This document shows, in pieces, positions 45,202-54,315 of a stretch of DNA of 64,000 bases (the stretch's first letter is position 1; every line of letters begins with the position of its first letter). The notes under the pieces were generated by a model. The model was not told the DNA's origin. It did not search any database and was given only the letters and a program-made list of their open reading frames with translations. This DNA is from Hyphomicrobium sp. (GTDB taxonomy: Bacteria; Pseudomonadota; Alphaproteobacteria; Rhizobiales; Hyphomicrobiaceae). Made by a program: the position numbers and the translations under genes. The stretch is taken from the NCBI GenBank assembly GCA_013141015.1, contig JABFRT010000043.1:17215-81214 (forward strand). Direction: 5' to 3'.

Positions 45202-45667
45202 GTCGCCCTCGAATTTTGACCAGACTTTACGTCTGCGCTGCTGAAACAGCGCCAGCGCCCTCGAACTCGGAACCCGGGCACATCCTACCGTATAGGGCTG
45301 TGCGAAATGACTTAATGAAAAGTTTCGATCTGCGAAATGCCAACCGCACGTGCCAAACGCGACACAGTCAGCGGCGCGCCGGGATGAAATACCCGAGCTA
45401 AGGCATAGGATATTGCAATTTGTACCGGCTTGCGAGCCGGTAAGGCTCTCGTCCGCCATATTTTTCGCGTGCGAAGCCGCGGCGCAACATGTGGCCCGAT
45501 ACCCGCGCAGAGCAGGCGGGCGCGGCCCCTCGAAAACGGCAAAGGCCGCCCCGCCTTGCAGCGGAACGGCCTTTTGGCCAACCTACATTCGATCAGTCCT
45601 TCATTGGCGCCCATCCCCCCAAACCCTGATCCCCCGATCAGGCTTGGCGCCTCCGAATGATTTGAAC
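45202..45667. other. Intergenic region LdtP-like / ldtR
   Basis: 466 bases containing the promoter of the LdtP-like gene and the terminator of ldtR (45541-45575). LdtR of other alphaproteobacteria is reported to bind the ldtP promoter, so its operator would be expected here; no clear inverted repeat was identified by eye. No further gene supported. Confidence 0.4.
45541..45575 (-). terminator. Terminator between ldtR and the LdtP-like gene
   Basis: AAAGGCCG and CGGCCTTT face each other around about 18 bases (45541-45573) and T-rich sequence follows on the minus strand in part (GCCGTTTT) and on the plus strand (CCTTTTGG). It lies about 95 bases past the ldtR stop, so it probably ends ldtR. 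Confidence 0.6.
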
Positions 45668-46177
45668 TTAGAGGCGGTAACGAATCTGGTCCGACCAGAA
45701 GCGTTCCAGGCGAACCAGCGCCTTGTTCAGTCCCTTGAAGTCGTCGCCCGAGATTTCGCCAACAGCCTGCACCGAGCCAAGCTGGCGGTGATACAGTTTG
45801 TGGACGATATCGCAGGCATCCATGCCCTTGCCGGTCAACGATACGCGCACCGAGCGGCGGTCCGTATCCGAACGCTTGTAGTGAATGTAGCCCATATCGA
45901 CGAGCTTCTTGAGATTGTACGAGACGTTCGATCCCAAGTAGTAGCCGCGCGACTTGAGTTCGCCAGCCGTCAGTTCGCTTTCGCCGATGTTATAGAGCAG
46001 CAAAGCCTGGACGCTGTTGAGTTCAGCGCCGCCCTGGCGGTCGAACTCGTCCTTGATGACATCGAGCAGAAGACGATGCAAACGTTCGATCAAACGCAAC
46101 GCTTGCAGATATTCGGTGCGGAAGCTTTCATCCTGCACCGGCGCGTTAGCCCGCGCTGCATTAAACGCTAAACTCAT
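45668..46177 (-). CDS. ldtR: MarR-family regulator LdtR
   Basis: The product has 169 residues with a winged helix-turn-helix (about 50-115). FRTEYLQALRLIERLHRLLLDVIKDEF-type start (read in part: EYLQALRLIERLHRLLLDV) and YYLGSNVSYNLKKLV and RRSVRVSLTGKG are the hallmarks of LdtR, which controls L,D-transpeptidase expression (established for Liberibacter asiaticus and Sinorhizobium meliloti). Downstream on the same strand lies the LdtP-like gene, matching the known pairing. Small-molecule binding is expected between its dimer subunits. Confidence 0.88.
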   Translation of the reverse strand: MSLAFNAARANAPVQDESFRTEYLQALRLIERLHRLLLDVIKDEFDRQGGAELNSVQALLLYNIGESELTAGELKSRGYYLGSNVSYNLKKLVDMGYIHYKRSDTDRRSVRVSLTGKGMDACDIVHKLYHRQLGSVQAVGEISGDDFKGLNKALVRLERFWSDQIRYRL

Positions 46178-46412
46178 ACCCTTGCCTCTTACCTGTTTGA
46201 CGCTTCCCGATTATTCCGGGTTGAGCAAACCATAACGCAGAGGACTAAATGGCGACTAAATAGATATAGTAAAAGAATACTTCCAAGGGGTGCGGGGAAG
46301 GCTTTTTTAATAGGAATTCGCGGCAAACGCCGGACATAGATAATTTGGCTTTAACGCAATGCACGCAATTTTATCCGATTGGAATTGCCTTCAAATCTAC
46401 TCGAAAAACCCA

Positions 46413-47519
46413 CTAGACCCTGGCGGATTGCATCTCGCTTCGCGTCAACAATTTAAGGTCGCCATCGCCCAGTGGCGCAAAATAGGCCGCAACTTCATCT
46501 TCCGTTACATCTTCGATGCGGGCATGCTGCCACTTGGGCGCGCCATCTTTATCAATGAGTGCGGCCCGCACACCCTCGGCAAAATCAACACCTTCAATAC
46601 AGCGCACGCCAAGCCGGTAATCCTGGATTAGCGTCTCGCGCAGATCGAGATTGCGGCAGGAGCGGATATGCCGGTCGGTGATCGCCAGCGACAGAGGCGA
46701 TCGCTTGATAAGGTCGCTATATGTGGCCTTGGCGAAGGCTTCGCTCGCGCCCGTGGCCCGCTGCAACCGGCCCATGATATCGGCCAAGGTTGCGCCGGAA
46801 AACAGATCTTCGATCATCAACGCATCACCCTGGAGAGGCCCGGGCTGCTGCGCTTCATGCAGGTCATCCAACAGCGCATCAATGGGTTGGGCGTCGCCGA
46901 GGCTATCGACAATCGATTGAAACTTGGCGCCCGCAATGCAATGCGTCGCCAACCCCAGCCAATGGCCATCCGCCCGGCCAATCGCCCGCCCCGTCAGCCC
47001 GAGATAGAGCCCCATCGGCCAGGCAAGCCGCGCCAGTGGATGGGCCACACCGACATCTGGGAATAAGCCAATCGCCGTTTCCGGCATCGCGAATTTATAA
47101 TTCTCGCCTGCTACCCTATGGGTATTATACAGCGTCAATCCGGCGCCCGAGCCCATGCACAATCCGTCAATCAGCGAAACGGTCGGCTTAGAAAAACAAT
47201 CGAGCAGCCAATTGAGCGCATATTCACCCGCGAAATAGGCTTTGGCTGCGGCCTTATCTGTCGTCGCGGCCTTGATGATCGCGCGTACATCGCCGCCGGC
47301 CGAAAACGCTTTTGGGCTGGCTGAGTTCAATACCACCACATAGACGTCGGGGTTGCGCGCGATTTTCGGGATCTCGGCGGCAAACACCTGGCGCATTTCA
47401 TCATCGAATGCGTTGAGCGCCTGCGGCCGGTTGAGCGTCAACATGGCAACCGCGCCGTGGCGGCTGACGATCACCTTTGGCTCTGCTGCTGCCGGTGCGG
47501 GCTTCACGGATTCACTCAT
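46413..47519 (-). CDS. 3-hydroxyisobutyryl-CoA hydrolase family (ECH_2) protein
   Basis: The product has 368 residues. The crotonase fold carries RPQALNAFDDEM, AFSAGGDVRAI (oxyanion-hole GGDV), CMGSGAGL and MPETAIGLFPDVG (Glu/Asp catalytic pair), as in 3-hydroxyisobutyryl-CoA hydrolase of valine breakdown (EC 3.1.2.4). Other crotonase activities cannot be ruled out. It is a single gene divergent to the extensin-like gene; the roughly 235 bases downstream to ldtR hold the ldtR promoter. Confidence 0.85.
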   Translation of the reverse strand: MSESVKPAPAAAEPKVIVSRHGAVAMLTLNRPQALNAFDDEMRQVFAAEIPKIARNPDVYVVVLNSASPKAFSAGGDVRAIIKAATTDKAAAKAYFAGEYALNWLLDCFSKPTVSLIDGLCMGSGAGLTLYNTHRVAGENYKFAMPETAIGLFPDVGVAHPLARLAWPMGLYLGLTGRAIGRADGHWLGLATHCIAGAKFQSIVDSLGDAQPIDALLDDLHEAQQPGPLQGDALMIEDLFSGATLADIMGRLQRATGASEAFAKATYSDLIKRSPLSLAITDRHIRSCRNLDLRETLIQDYRLGVRCIEGVDFAEGVRAALIDKDGAPKWQHARIEDVTEDEVAAYFAPLGDGDLKLLTRSEMQSARV

Positions 47520-47821
47520 TGTGGTTCACTCATTGGGTTACCGCGCCGCGCGCTACACAGTTTTGCCCGACTTATGGCCGGTTTCAGATTGTTTCGCCAC
47601 AATTAGTGGCTATACACGCCGCACGCACAGCGTCACACTGCACACGCCTGATTCGCGTGCGGTTGAGGGCTGCGTGTCAAGGATAAGCGGGGGCTTGTCC
47701 ACATATTGAGGCAACCATTGTCTCGCGAACGCGTTAGCCCAAACTAGCGCTCTGCCCGCGAAGACCAAAGGGCCTCCGGCAGCTGCCAAATGCGGCAGAT
47801 GTCTCAATTGGGGGAGTTCTC
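47520..47821. other. Divergent intergenic region (hydrolase / extensin-like)
   Basis: 302 bases between two divergent starts. The ribosome-binding site GGGGGAG at 47810-47816 precedes the extensin-like gene. No operator or RNA gene was recognised. Confidence 0.35.
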
Positions 47822-48964
47822 TTGGCTGGTATGACATTCGCCGTCCAACACCGCATCTGGGTTGCAGCGGCCGTCCTGGCATTCGCCGCTGGCGTGGTCG
47901 CTGTGCCCGCCTTGGCTAAAGACCCGGCACCAGTAGCTCAAGCGCCAGCCGCAGCGCCCGCCACCTCAAAGCACGGCGCCATCCAGATCACCATCACGCC
48001 GTCGTGGCCGAAAACCGTTCCCGAAGCCAAGGCCGAGGCTGACGCCAAAACACAGCCGCCAGAATCATGGGCCCCGCAAGAAATTGCCGATGCCAAGGCG
48101 CGTTGCGCCGTAATCCTGAAAAAGATCAACGCGGTCGCGATCCCAGAGGCGCCCATCAAGGAAGGCGCATGCGGCGCACCGGCCCCAGTTCAGCTGATCA
48201 GCATCGGCACGAAACCCCAGGTTTCGATTTCGCCGCCCGCCATCGTCACCTGCGAAATGGCCGAAGCGCTCAGCCAGTGGGTCGAAAATGATCTGCAGCC
48301 GCTGGCTAAATCGCACATCGGCGCCGAGATCATCAAAATTGAAACGATGAGTTCCTATTCCTGCCGCAACGCTTACGGACGCGCCAAAAATAAGCTGTCC
48401 GAACACGGCGTCGCCAACGCGCTTGATATCCGCGGCTTCGTCACAGCATCCGCGAAAACCGCATATGTGCTGGAAGACTGGGGCAAGCCGCAGCGTGAAA
48501 TCGTGGCTGAGATTGCTGCCGCCAAAGAGGCCGAGGAAAAGGCCACGGCCCTGAAAGCTGAAGCCGAAAAAGCGGCCCAGGCCAATCAAATGACAGCTAA
48601 AGGCAAGCTCGGCCCGGCGCCCGGCACGCCGCCAAGCGCCACCGCCTCCAGCGCTGGAGCCCCCGCCTCGGGCATCGCCCGCAACTCCATTGCTGACGGC
48701 ATTCCTAAGCTCACCGTTACAATTCCCGGCGCCAAGCGCGTGGACGATGCTGCAACCGGTTTTGCCATAGGCGAACCCAATAAACTGGGCGGCCCGAAAG
48801 ACGCGGCCAAATCCGTGGTCCGCAAGACCGATTTCCTGCACGCGGCCCATACCGCCGCCTGCCAGATTTTCGGCACCACGCTTGGGCCGGAAGCCAACGC
48901 CGCGCACCGCAACCATTTCCACGTCGATATGGCCGCGCGCAAAGTCACCAAGATTTGCGATTAG
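47822..48964 (+). CDS. Extensin-like C-terminal domain protein
   Basis: The product has 380 residues with an N-terminal signal (about IWVAAAVLAFAAGVVAVPALA). The extensin-like C domain (PF06904) covers roughly 80-380, split by an Ala/Glu-rich insert (about 225-255, AKEAEEKATALKAEAEKAA) that is probably helical. PESWAPQEIADAKARC, SSYSCRNAYGRA, HGVANALDIRGF and NHFHVDMA are the family blocks, with conserved His/Asp (GVANALDI, NHFHVD) resembling metallopeptidases of the LAS/DD-peptidase type. Acts probably on the cell wall. GGGGGAG fits a TTG start at 47822; ATG at 47831 is an alternative. Confidence 0.85.
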   Translation: MAGMTFAVQHRIWVAAAVLAFAAGVVAVPALAKDPAPVAQAPAAAPATSKHGAIQITITPSWPKTVPEAKAEADAKTQPPESWAPQEIADAKARCAVILKKINAVAIPEAPIKEGACGAPAPVQLISIGTKPQVSISPPAIVTCEMAEALSQWVENDLQPLAKSHIGAEIIKIETMSSYSCRNAYGRAKNKLSEHGVANALDIRGFVTASAKTAYVLEDWGKPQREIVAEIAAAKEAEEKATALKAEAEKAAQANQMTAKGKLGPAPGTPPSATASSAGAPASGIARNSIADGIPKLTVTIPGAKRVDDAATGFAIGEPNKLGGPKDAAKSVVRKTDFLHAAHTAACQIFGTTLGPEANAAHRNHFHVDMAARKVTKICD

Positions 48965-48982
48965 CGGCTCTTGGCGTTTTAA

Positions 48983-50107
<1,125 letters not shown>

Positions 50108-50221
50108 GCGCCAACAAACACCGTTCATAGAACCAGCCGCCCAATGATGACGCGCGACTACCGCCGTCGCAAATTCGCGTTATAGTCTTCGCATTTGAAA
50201 GACGCGCATGTTGGGGGATGC

Positions 50222-52369
50222 ATGTATCGCTTCGCCACCTTTTGTTTGTGGATTTTTGTTGCGGCGTGGGCGCTGGTCTCATCAGCAGCACATGCCCAAT
50301 CCGCGCCGCCGCCTGAATTTCCTGGCCCCATCTCCTGTGTCGCCCCGAACGACACTGCGGGTATCGCGGAGACGGATCGAACGCGCTGGACCGATTGCGA
50401 GAAGTGGGCGTGGTCGTGCATCCGCCAGGGGCTTGAAGCCAACCTTTACGCCAAAACATGTTTCGTGCCGCGCCAGGAAGACGCAAAAGCCGGGCGCGCC
50501 AAATTCAAACTCGCGCCGTTTGTCCACCCTGATGACTACAAAGCCACGAATGCCATTTCCGGCGACTTCCTGATCGCTCTTTTGACGAACCCGGAATATG
50601 TCCGGCAAATCCCACCCATCGGTGTGCGCATTTTCGGCGCGTACTTCGCGGGGCCCGTCAATCTTGAAAACGTCACCACCTCGATCAATCTGGTGCTGGA
50701 TGCAAGCGTCGCCCGCCAGGGCTTGCGGATGACCAACTTCCGCAGCGAGAAAAACATCTCCATCGACGGCTCCAACATTCGCGGCACGGTGCATCTGATG
50801 CGCGCCCGCATCGACGGCTCGCTGTTTCTCGAAAAGGCCGTGCTCGACCACATCGATCTCAATGACGCGCGGATCGGCTCAAGTCTTGAAGCCACCGGTT
50901 CGCTGTTCAATGGCGAGTTCCGCCTGATGCGATCCAATGTCGACGGCAAGGTCATTTTGACCAAGGCCCGCCTGACGAGTTTGATCGCCTGGAATGCGCA
51001 TATCGGATCGTCGCTCGAAATGCGCCTTGCTGATATCCGCATCGGCGCGGATTTCACCGGCGCAACGGTTGAAGGCGACGTCCGGCTGCCGGAAGTCACG
51101 TTCGGCCGGCGCAGCATGGGCATGCCGCAACAGTGCGATTGGGATCCCGACATCCAGTCCGATCACATCTTGAGCATGCTGAAAACGCTGTTGCCGCCGG
51201 ACAGCTATCCCGGCAAGTTCGACGCCGCTTGGAAGGAAGTCACCGCCGAACGCGACGTGACCAACGGCGTTCCAGCCAAAAATGTCTGCGACGGCTATGG
51301 CCCCATCACGCAGAATTCGGCAATCGATAACCTGCTGCTGCGCGACATGAAAATCAAAGGCACGCTGTGCGTGGTCGATGTCAGCGGCGAGATCAAACTG
51401 GCACCCGGCGCCAACGGCATTATCCGCCCAGCGCTGAAAACCATCTCTCTCGACGGCACGGAAGCCAAGTCCACGGTGCTCAGCTGGCCGGACAGCAAAA
51501 GCTCGACCGAGTGGCGCGCGGTCAACTACAAGACCGAATACCTGCTGATCAATCTCAACAGCCAGCCGGAGCACCACTATGTCGATAATCTTGATCTGCG
51601 CCTGATCACGCTTTTGAAAAAGGACAAAAAGCCAACGCCTGCCGCCGTGGCCGGCTCAAGCGACGAACATCTGGTGAAACTCGCCTGCGATATCACGCCC
51701 GGCATTGAAACCAAGGACGATGCCGCCAACCGCGACACGCAAGACCGGCTGATCCGCTTCTTCAAAAATGACAAGTCGCAGAGCGCGCAACCGTTTGCAT
51801 CCGTTGTTGCCAGCCTCAATTCATCCGGTGTCAACACCGTACATTTGCGCAAGGCGCTGAGCGAACTTAAATACACCAGCGCCTGCACAAGTTCGGAGCT
51901 TGTCAAAGCCTATCGCGATTTGCCGTGGGGCGGGTTCGCCAAAGCCTGGGCATCGGTGATGGACAAGCGTCCGCCAGACACCAGCCAATTTGCTTTTGTC
52001 GCCCGTGAATTGCGCAGCATCGGTGTTGACGCCGGCTGCAACGCCTGGCTGTTCGTGCATCGCAACGCCGCGTCCTACGGCCACGAACCCGTGCGGCTTG
52101 GAGGCTGGATCTTCTTAATCGTCACGCTGTTCTGGTTGGCTTTGAAATTCGACAGCCGGGGTGCGGGCGAACTCTACGACCGGCGCACACTCGGCCTTGT
52201 CTACGCACTCGACAATCTTATTCCGCTCAAGCAATACCGCATCGATCCCGAACACGCCGATGAGTTGCCAAACCGCCCGATTTTAAGGGCGTGGCGCTTC
52301 ATCCACCGGTTGCTCGGATTGTTCTTGGCTGTACTGCTTTTTCTCTATGTCTACAAAGCCGCGACTTAG
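50222..52369 (+). CDS. Large exported protein with pentapeptide/solenoid-like repeats and C-terminal membrane segments
   Basis: The product has 715 residues and is not recognised as a named family. A signal peptide (LWIFVAAWALVSSAAHA) precedes a domain (30-130) with several cysteines, then repeated short beta-like units (about 140-300) such as IFGAYFAGPVNLENV, SIDGSNIRGTVHLMRARIDG, LNDARIGSSLEATGS and MRLADIRIGADFTGATVEG. These have the spacing of right-handed pentapeptide or beta-solenoid proteins. A middle domain (300-560) follows. Near the end two membrane segments (about 630-652 and 692-712) and a positively charged tail anchor it. The start at 50222 follows GGGGG. Confidence 0.6.
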   Translation: MYRFATFCLWIFVAAWALVSSAAHAQSAPPPEFPGPISCVAPNDTAGIAETDRTRWTDCEKWAWSCIRQGLEANLYAKTCFVPRQEDAKAGRAKFKLAPFVHPDDYKATNAISGDFLIALLTNPEYVRQIPPIGVRIFGAYFAGPVNLENVTTSINLVLDASVARQGLRMTNFRSEKNISIDGSNIRGTVHLMRARIDGSLFLEKAVLDHIDLNDARIGSSLEATGSLFNGEFRLMRSNVDGKVILTKARLTSLIAWNAHIGSSLEMRLADIRIGADFTGATVEGDVRLPEVTFGRRSMGMPQQCDWDPDIQSDHILSMLKTLLPPDSYPGKFDAAWKEVTAERDVTNGVPAKNVCDGYGPITQNSAIDNLLLRDMKIKGTLCVVDVSGEIKLAPGANGIIRPALKTISLDGTEAKSTVLSWPDSKSSTEWRAVNYKTEYLLINLNSQPEHHYVDNLDLRLITLLKKDKKPTPAAVAGSSDEHLVKLACDITPGIETKDDAANRDTQDRLIRFFKNDKSQSAQPFASVVASLNSSGVNTVHLRKALSELKYTSACTSSELVKAYRDLPWGGFAKAWASVMDKRPPDTSQFAFVARELRSIGVDAGCNAWLFVHRNAASYGHEPVRLGGWIFLIVTLFWLALKFDSRGAGELYDRRTLGLVYALDNLIPLKQYRIDPEHADELPNRPILRAWRFIHRLLGLFLAVLLFLYVYKAAT

Positions 52370-52408
52370 AACGCCGGCACTTGAGCTACAGCATGCGCCG
52401 GGCGCGCC

Positions 52409-52990
52409 TTACCGGCGGACGCGCGGCCGGCGTTCGGCGGGGATCTCCGCCGCTGGCTCGGCAGGCGCGGCGTCAACCGTACCCGGCGCAGCGCCGTCGG
52501 CGTTTTTGGCTGCCGGCTTGGCAACCGTTGCGTCCGGAGCCTTCTGCGCGGTTGTCTTCAACGGCTTTTGGCATTCGGTCAGCCAGACATCGAACGTCGG
52601 ATGTTCGACGCCATAGAGCCCCGGACTTTCGGCAAACATCCAGCCTGTAAAAATGCGCTTCTCCTTGCCGTCCAGCTGCAGCTCATCGACTTCGACAAAC
52701 GTCGTCGTCTTTGGCTGCTCGGTGGTCGGGCGCGAAAAGCACACGCGCGGCGTCACTTTCAATGCGCCAAACTTCGCGGTCTGGCCAAGCGCCACTTCGA
52801 ATTTCGATATCCGCGCCGTCACCTTGTCGAGCGCTGAAAAAATCGCGACCGTATTTTCGATGCGGTCGGCGTGCGCGGGCGCCGCTGCGGCAATAGCCAA
52901 AGCTGCGATCAAGGACATCGCACGCACGATGCTGGCGGATGTGGACTGTGTTGTCAGCAAATCTAAACGCCCCGTCGCTGTAAGAGCCAT
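52409..52990 (-). CDS. DUF2155 family protein
   Basis: The product has 193 residues. A signal-like segment (MSLIAALAIAAAAPAHA) follows 24 residues of the longest frame, so the true start may be at 52918. The DUF2155 core has ALDKVTARISKFEVALGQTAKFG, PRVCFSRP, TTFVEVDE and FTGWMFAESPGLYGVEHP (read as short blocks), with two cysteines likely forming a disulfide. Function unknown. Adjacent to the NDUFA12 gene, as in many alphaproteobacteria. Confidence 0.85.
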   Translation of the reverse strand: MALTATGRLDLLTTQSTSASIVRAMSLIAALAIAAAAPAHADRIENTVAIFSALDKVTARISKFEVALGQTAKFGALKVTPRVCFSRPTTEQPKTTTFVEVDELQLDGKEKRIFTGWMFAESPGLYGVEHPTFDVWLTECQKPLKTTAQKAPDATVAKPAAKNADGAAPGTVDAAPAEPAAEIPAERRPRVRR

Positions 52991-53117
52991 ATGCTCTTAA
53001 GCTGATCGCTCATCTTCAATTCCATGCAAATGGTGGCTGAAGCAAGGCCCAAGACCTTGTCAAGGTCCAGCACTATCCTGTGCGCCGGGCCAATGGTTCT
53101 TTTACGCCATCAGCCGC

Positions 53118-53516
53118 TCACTGCGGCTTCCACGGCTTGTAGTCGGCTGTCGATTTGGCGCGCTCGCGTGATCCGAGAATAGAGCCCGCCGGACGGTACG
53201 CATTGGCGGTGCCGGTTTGGTTCATCTGGTGGCGCTGCTGCCAGGGCTTGGCCTGATAGGCTTCGTCCGTCGGGAGCGTGTCGACCGTGTGATGCAGCCA
53301 GCCGTGCCATTCGGGCGGCACTTGCGACGCTTCCGAGAGATTACGGTAGGTCACCCAGCGCGCGGGCACGCCCAATGGGCCGACGCCACGCTTTTGCACA
53401 TAATAGGTGTTGCCGAAGTCGTCCTCGCCAACCTTCTGGCCTTTGCGGAACGTGAACAGCCGCGTTCCCCAGGTATTGCCGCCCCACCAGCTGAAGATTT
53501 CAGTGAATAGACCCAT
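53118..53516 (-). CDS. NDUFA12-family NADH:ubiquinone oxidoreductase 17.2 kDa subunit
   Basis: The product has 132 residues and no signal peptide. WWGGNTWGTRLFTF, GNTYYVQK and RWVTYRNLSEASQVPPEWHGWLH-type blocks (read in part) identify the NDUFA12/B17.2 accessory subunit of complex I, which is found in alphaproteobacteria and mitochondria. It would sit on the matrix-side (cytoplasmic) arm of complex I. Located upstream of the DUF2155 gene on the same strand. Confidence 0.93.
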   Translation of the reverse strand: MGLFTEIFSWWGGNTWGTRLFTFRKGQKVGEDDFGNTYYVQKRGVGPLGVPARWVTYRNLSEASQVPPEWHGWLHHTVDTLPTDEAYQAKPWQQRHQMNQTGTANAYRPAGSILGSRERAKSTADYKPWKPQ

Positions 53517-53766
53517 GATGCCGTGTCCTCGCCCGCGCGGAAATGTGCGTCACGAATAGCTGCACCGGAGGCTATCTGTCCATGCGTCCGCATGGGCGAT
53601 GCCAAGGTGCAACACCTGTGGCACGGAATCGGACTAGTCTGAGGTCCATTCGAGGCTTGGAATTTTCGTCATACACGCTTTCCCACAGCCCCACGTGCGG
53701 CCACCCGCCCGGCCAAATCCTGGAAATCCAGCTCTTACACGCTGTTCAACCCACACCTTATCCACA

Positions 53767-53782
53767 CCGCTAGATGTTGTGT
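53767..53782. promoter_or_regulatory. Candidate NrdR box 1
   Basis: CCGCTAGATGTTGTGT matches the reported NrdR palindrome aCaCwAtATaTwGtGt at 12 of 16 positions (including the complete GTGT half). Its centre is 31 bases from that of box 2, the usual distance between paired NrdR boxes. Confidence 0.5.
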
Positions 53783-53797
53783 TGGTTGCAGCTAAGA

Positions 53798-53813
53798 CCA
53801 CAACATATGCCAT
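53798..53813. promoter_or_regulatory. Candidate NrdR box 2
   Basis: CCACAACATATGCCAT matches the NrdR consensus at 10 of 16 positions; the left half is nearly perfect, the right half poor. With box 1 it forms a pair oriented as expected for ribonucleotide reductase promoters. Confidence 0.45.
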
Positions 53814-54315
53814 CCACAGCGTGACGAACGGTTCGAATCGGCCTACCTTTGGCTCATGGTGGTGCGAGCGTTCTGCGGCAGTTTGGCCGCGCTCCAGTCG
53901 GCGCCCACTTCACGAAGTTGAATGCGTGTTCAAGCGCTTAATCGGCGCCGGTTCAGTTTTCGCTTCGCGGGCGTCTTGATTGTGGCAGCCGGCCGTCTCG
54001 CGGCTTGGTTCCGTCAGCAATCAGCAGGGTTTGTGGGTGTCACAGGGAGACCATGAGGGTGGTCAGATCCTGGGCAATGCTTGCGTGCGCTCGACTAAGG
54101 GCGCCACGCCAGCCGCCACCGGCTCCATCAACACACTCGGGCGCGCCGCCGCAGGTGGCGCAACTGCACGGCATGTCTGCTTACGCCTGCCACCACGCAA
54201 ACACGGCGCAGCGACGTCTGGAATACAGGCCAGACCATACTGCGAGACGATAACAACCATTCGGCGTCCGGACTTGTACCGCTTACGGCCGCCCCGCAAA
54301 ATTTCGGGGAATCTC

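Larger units (their letters stand above)
53517..54315 (+). promoter_or_regulatory. Long upstream and leader region of nrdJ
   Basis: 799 bases without a recognised gene. The first 250 bases would hold the divergent promoter of the NDUFA12 gene, and the pair of NrdR-box matches lies at 53767-53813. About 500 bases of GC-rich, palindrome-containing sequence follow before nrdJ, including a frame open from 53980 in phase with nrdJ. The GGGGAA ribosome-binding site is at 54305-54310. No B12-box (cobalamin riboswitch) was found. A structured 5' leader or an unrecognised RNA is possible. Confidence 0.4.

Noticed and set aside
53980..54315. N-terminal extension of NrdJ
   Set aside because: NrdJ starts at MKITRRF by family comparison and has its own ribosome-binding site; the upstream 112 codons look like GC-rich leader.
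53517..54315. Cobalamin riboswitch before nrdJ
   Set aside because: No B12-box sequence or typical stem order was found; such riboswitches usually repress B12-independent isozymes instead.
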